A stretch of DNA of 6,814 bases from an uncultured Clostridia bacterium. GTDB lineage: Bacteria > Bacillota > Clostridia > TANB77 > CAG-508. Both the position numbers and the translations under genes were made by a program. The stretch is from NCBI GenBank assembly GCA_947629805.1, contig CANRFE010000068.1:1-6814 (forward strand). Direction: 5' to 3'. Below are positions 5,845 to 6,814 of the stretch, piece by piece. Position 1 is the stretch's first letter; each line of letters starts with the position of its first letter. Under the pieces are notes generated by a model. The model searched no databases. It was not told the DNA's origin and was given only the letters and a program-made list of their open reading frames with translations.

Positions 5845-6405
5845 ATGACTAAATTAGAAAAAGAAAACCAACCTAAAAAACTAAGCAAATTTCAAACCTA
5901 TTTTTTATATTTCTTTTTATTTGCTTTTTTAGGTTGGTGTATAGAAACAATTTATGGTTTTATTGTACTAGGGCATTTTACCAAACGTGGTTTTCTTTAT
6001 GGTCCTTTATGTCCTATTTATGGTTATGGAGCTTTAATTTTAATTATATTTTTAGGAAAATATCGTAACCATACTTTAAAACTTTTTGTTTATTCCGCCA
6101 TTATTTTTTCCGTTTTTGAATATTTAGCTAGTTATGTATTAGAAGTATTGTTCCACTCTTACTGGTGGGATTATACTTATGATTTTTTTAATCTAAATGG
6201 TAGAATTAGTATTTTCTATTCTTTAGCTTGGGGAATTATTGCCATTCTTTTTATAGGACATATATACCCTTTTTTTAAGAAAAATGTAAATCTTGTTCTT
6301 TCTAAAATTCCTTATCCTATCAAAAATATTTTATTTTTTAGTATCTTTGTAGCTTTTTCCTTTGACACCATTTTTTCGTGTGTACGCCATTTTCCTATTG
6401 CTTAA
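5845..6405 (+). CDS. PF06541 (CmpB-type) multi-pass membrane protein
   Basis: The 186-residue product is an integral membrane protein of the family named putative ABC-transporter type IV, whose real function is not established. It shows about five hydrophobic segments at roughly 18-40, 56-71, 78-100, 121-140 and 160-180. The family-typical motifs are present: FLGWCIETIYGFI (28-40), KRGFLYGPLCPIYGYGAL (47-64), EYLASYVLE (92-100), WWDY (107-110) and NLNGRISI (116-123). The ATG at 5845 is chosen because AAAGGAG lies 10 nt upstream. An in-frame ATG at 5779 would add 22 residues but has no properly spaced Shine-Dalgarno site. No ATP-binding subunit is adjacent. It lies between trmR and trhP on the opposite strand and converges on trmR with only 20 bp between the two stop codons. 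No clear terminator is seen in that gap. Confidence 0.85.
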   Translation: MTKLEKENQPKKLSKFQTYFLYFFLFAFLGWCIETIYGFIVLGHFTKRGFLYGPLCPIYGYGALILIIFLGKYRNHTLKLFVYSAIIFSVFEYLASYVLEVLFHSYWWDYTYDFFNLNGRISIFYSLAWGIIAILFIGHIYPFFKKNVNLVLSKIPYPIKNILFFSIFVAFSFDTIFSCVRHFPIA

Positions 6406-6425
6406 AATTGGAAATGGGTAAAAAG

Positions 6426-6814
6426 CTATTCTTCTTTATATTTCGAAACGGCTAAACCATCTCCTACTTCTAAAATCTCTGTTTCTAAGGAAGGATTGTT
6501 GGTTACTTCTTGTAAATATTCTCTTAAATTTTTTACTGCTGTACGTTGCTTATGTTTATGATAATCCCCTAAAACATACCCCTTATATAAAACATTATCT
6601 GCTAAAATGATTCCCTGTGGCATTAACATTCTTAATGCTTCTTGCAAAAAAAATGGATATTTTCCTTTTGCTGCATCTATAAAAACGACATCATATTTTT
6701 CTTCCAAAGTTGGTAAAATTTCTACTGCATCTCCTTCTAAAATACGAATTTTCTCTTCTACTCCCATTTTTTTAATGTTTTGTTTTGCTTCTTCTATTCT
6801 TTCTTTTTCTCTTT
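6426..6814 (-). CDS. trmR: C-terminal part of a family-3 SAM-dependent O-methyltransferase, probably TrmR
   Basis: The frame is open from the right edge to TAA at 6428-6426, giving 128 visible residues of a family that is usually about 210 long. The visible N-terminal part reads RIEEAKQNIKKMGVEEKIRILEGDAVEILP, the end of the Rossmann SAM-binding fold. The Met in IKKM is therefore internal, not the start, and the SAM-binding glycine loop lies outside the window. Next come YDVVFIDAAKGKYPFF and GIILADNVLYKG, which carry the Asp and Asp-Asn residues that bind metal in this family, then the C-terminal GDGLAVSKYK. In Bacillus subtilis the homologue YrrM (TrmR) methylates 5-hydroxyuridine-34 to 5-methoxyuridine and is encoded beside the trhP genes. 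A trhP gene lies downstream here too, which supports TrmR over a catechol-type methyltransferase. Confidence 0.85.
   Translation of the reverse strand, partial: REKERIEEAKQNIKKMGVEEKIRILEGDAVEILPTLEEKYDVVFIDAAKGKYPFFLQEALRMLMPQGIILADNVLYKGYVLGDYHKHKQRTAVKNLREYLQEVTNNPSLETEILEVGDGLAVSKYKEE

Noticed and set aside
6388..6418. CCATTTTCC...GGAAATGG stem as a terminator between the CmpB-type gene and trmR
   Set aside because: The stem needs a bulge and no T-run follows on either strand.
6765..6767. ATG at 6767 as the start of the methyltransferase
   Set aside because: The frame stays open upstream to the window edge and encodes family-typical sequence (RIEEAKQNIKK), so this Met is internal and the gene is cut by the window.

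Overview
The window is AT-rich DNA from a low-GC, Gram-positive, endospore-forming bacterium, most likely a Clostridia-type Firmicute. The evidence is an uninterrupted sigK-type sporulation sigma factor gene with a pro-sequence, strong purine-rich Shine-Dalgarno sites, an LPXTG cell-wall protein, and a tRNA wobble-uridine modification pair (TrmR and TrhP) of the Bacillus/Clostridia type. No rRNA, tRNA, CRISPR array, transposase gene or riboswitch was seen.

Layout, left to right. Positions 1-620 (minus strand) hold a tightly coupled two-gene unit: a small secreted or membrane protein with a signal peptide and two membrane segments, then the first 61 codons of a protein that runs off the window edge. 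Positions 744-1442 (minus) hold sigK, which starts at TTG and has a sporulation-type promoter. Positions 1590-3371 (minus) hold a large cell-wall-anchored protein with a coiled coil, a Big_2 domain and an LPQTG signal; it has a good sigma-A promoter and a clear terminator. Divergent from it, 3527-4316 (plus) encodes a DUF368/PopT-family polyprenyl-phosphate translocase with a one-base frameshift in its conserved Pro-Gly motif. Positions 4294-4404 hold an inverted pair of 47-nt hairpin units resembling REP/BIME repeats. They sit exactly between the convergent ends of popT and the next gene, and supply the last residues and stop codon of popT. Positions 4404-5633 (minus) hold a U32-family tRNA hydroxylase (TrhP). 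Positions 5845-6405 (plus) encode a PF06541 (CmpB-type) membrane protein. Positions 6426 to the right edge (minus) hold the C-terminal part of a family-3 O-methyltransferase, most likely TrmR.

How the genes fit together. TrhP hydroxylates U34 of tRNA to ho5U, and TrmR methylates that to mo5U. Both are on the minus strand here, but an opposite-strand membrane gene separates them, so they cannot form a simple two-gene operon as trmR and the trhP genes do in Bacillus subtilis. The other genes look functionally independent: a sporulation regulator, an envelope lipid-carrier recycler, a surface protein, and an unidentified membrane-associated operon.

The points most worth a second look are the paired hairpin repeat at 4294-4404, the frameshift in popT at about 3587, and the identity of the operon at the left edge. 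I saw no convincing wholly new system. The repeat and the left-edge operon are the least explained parts.
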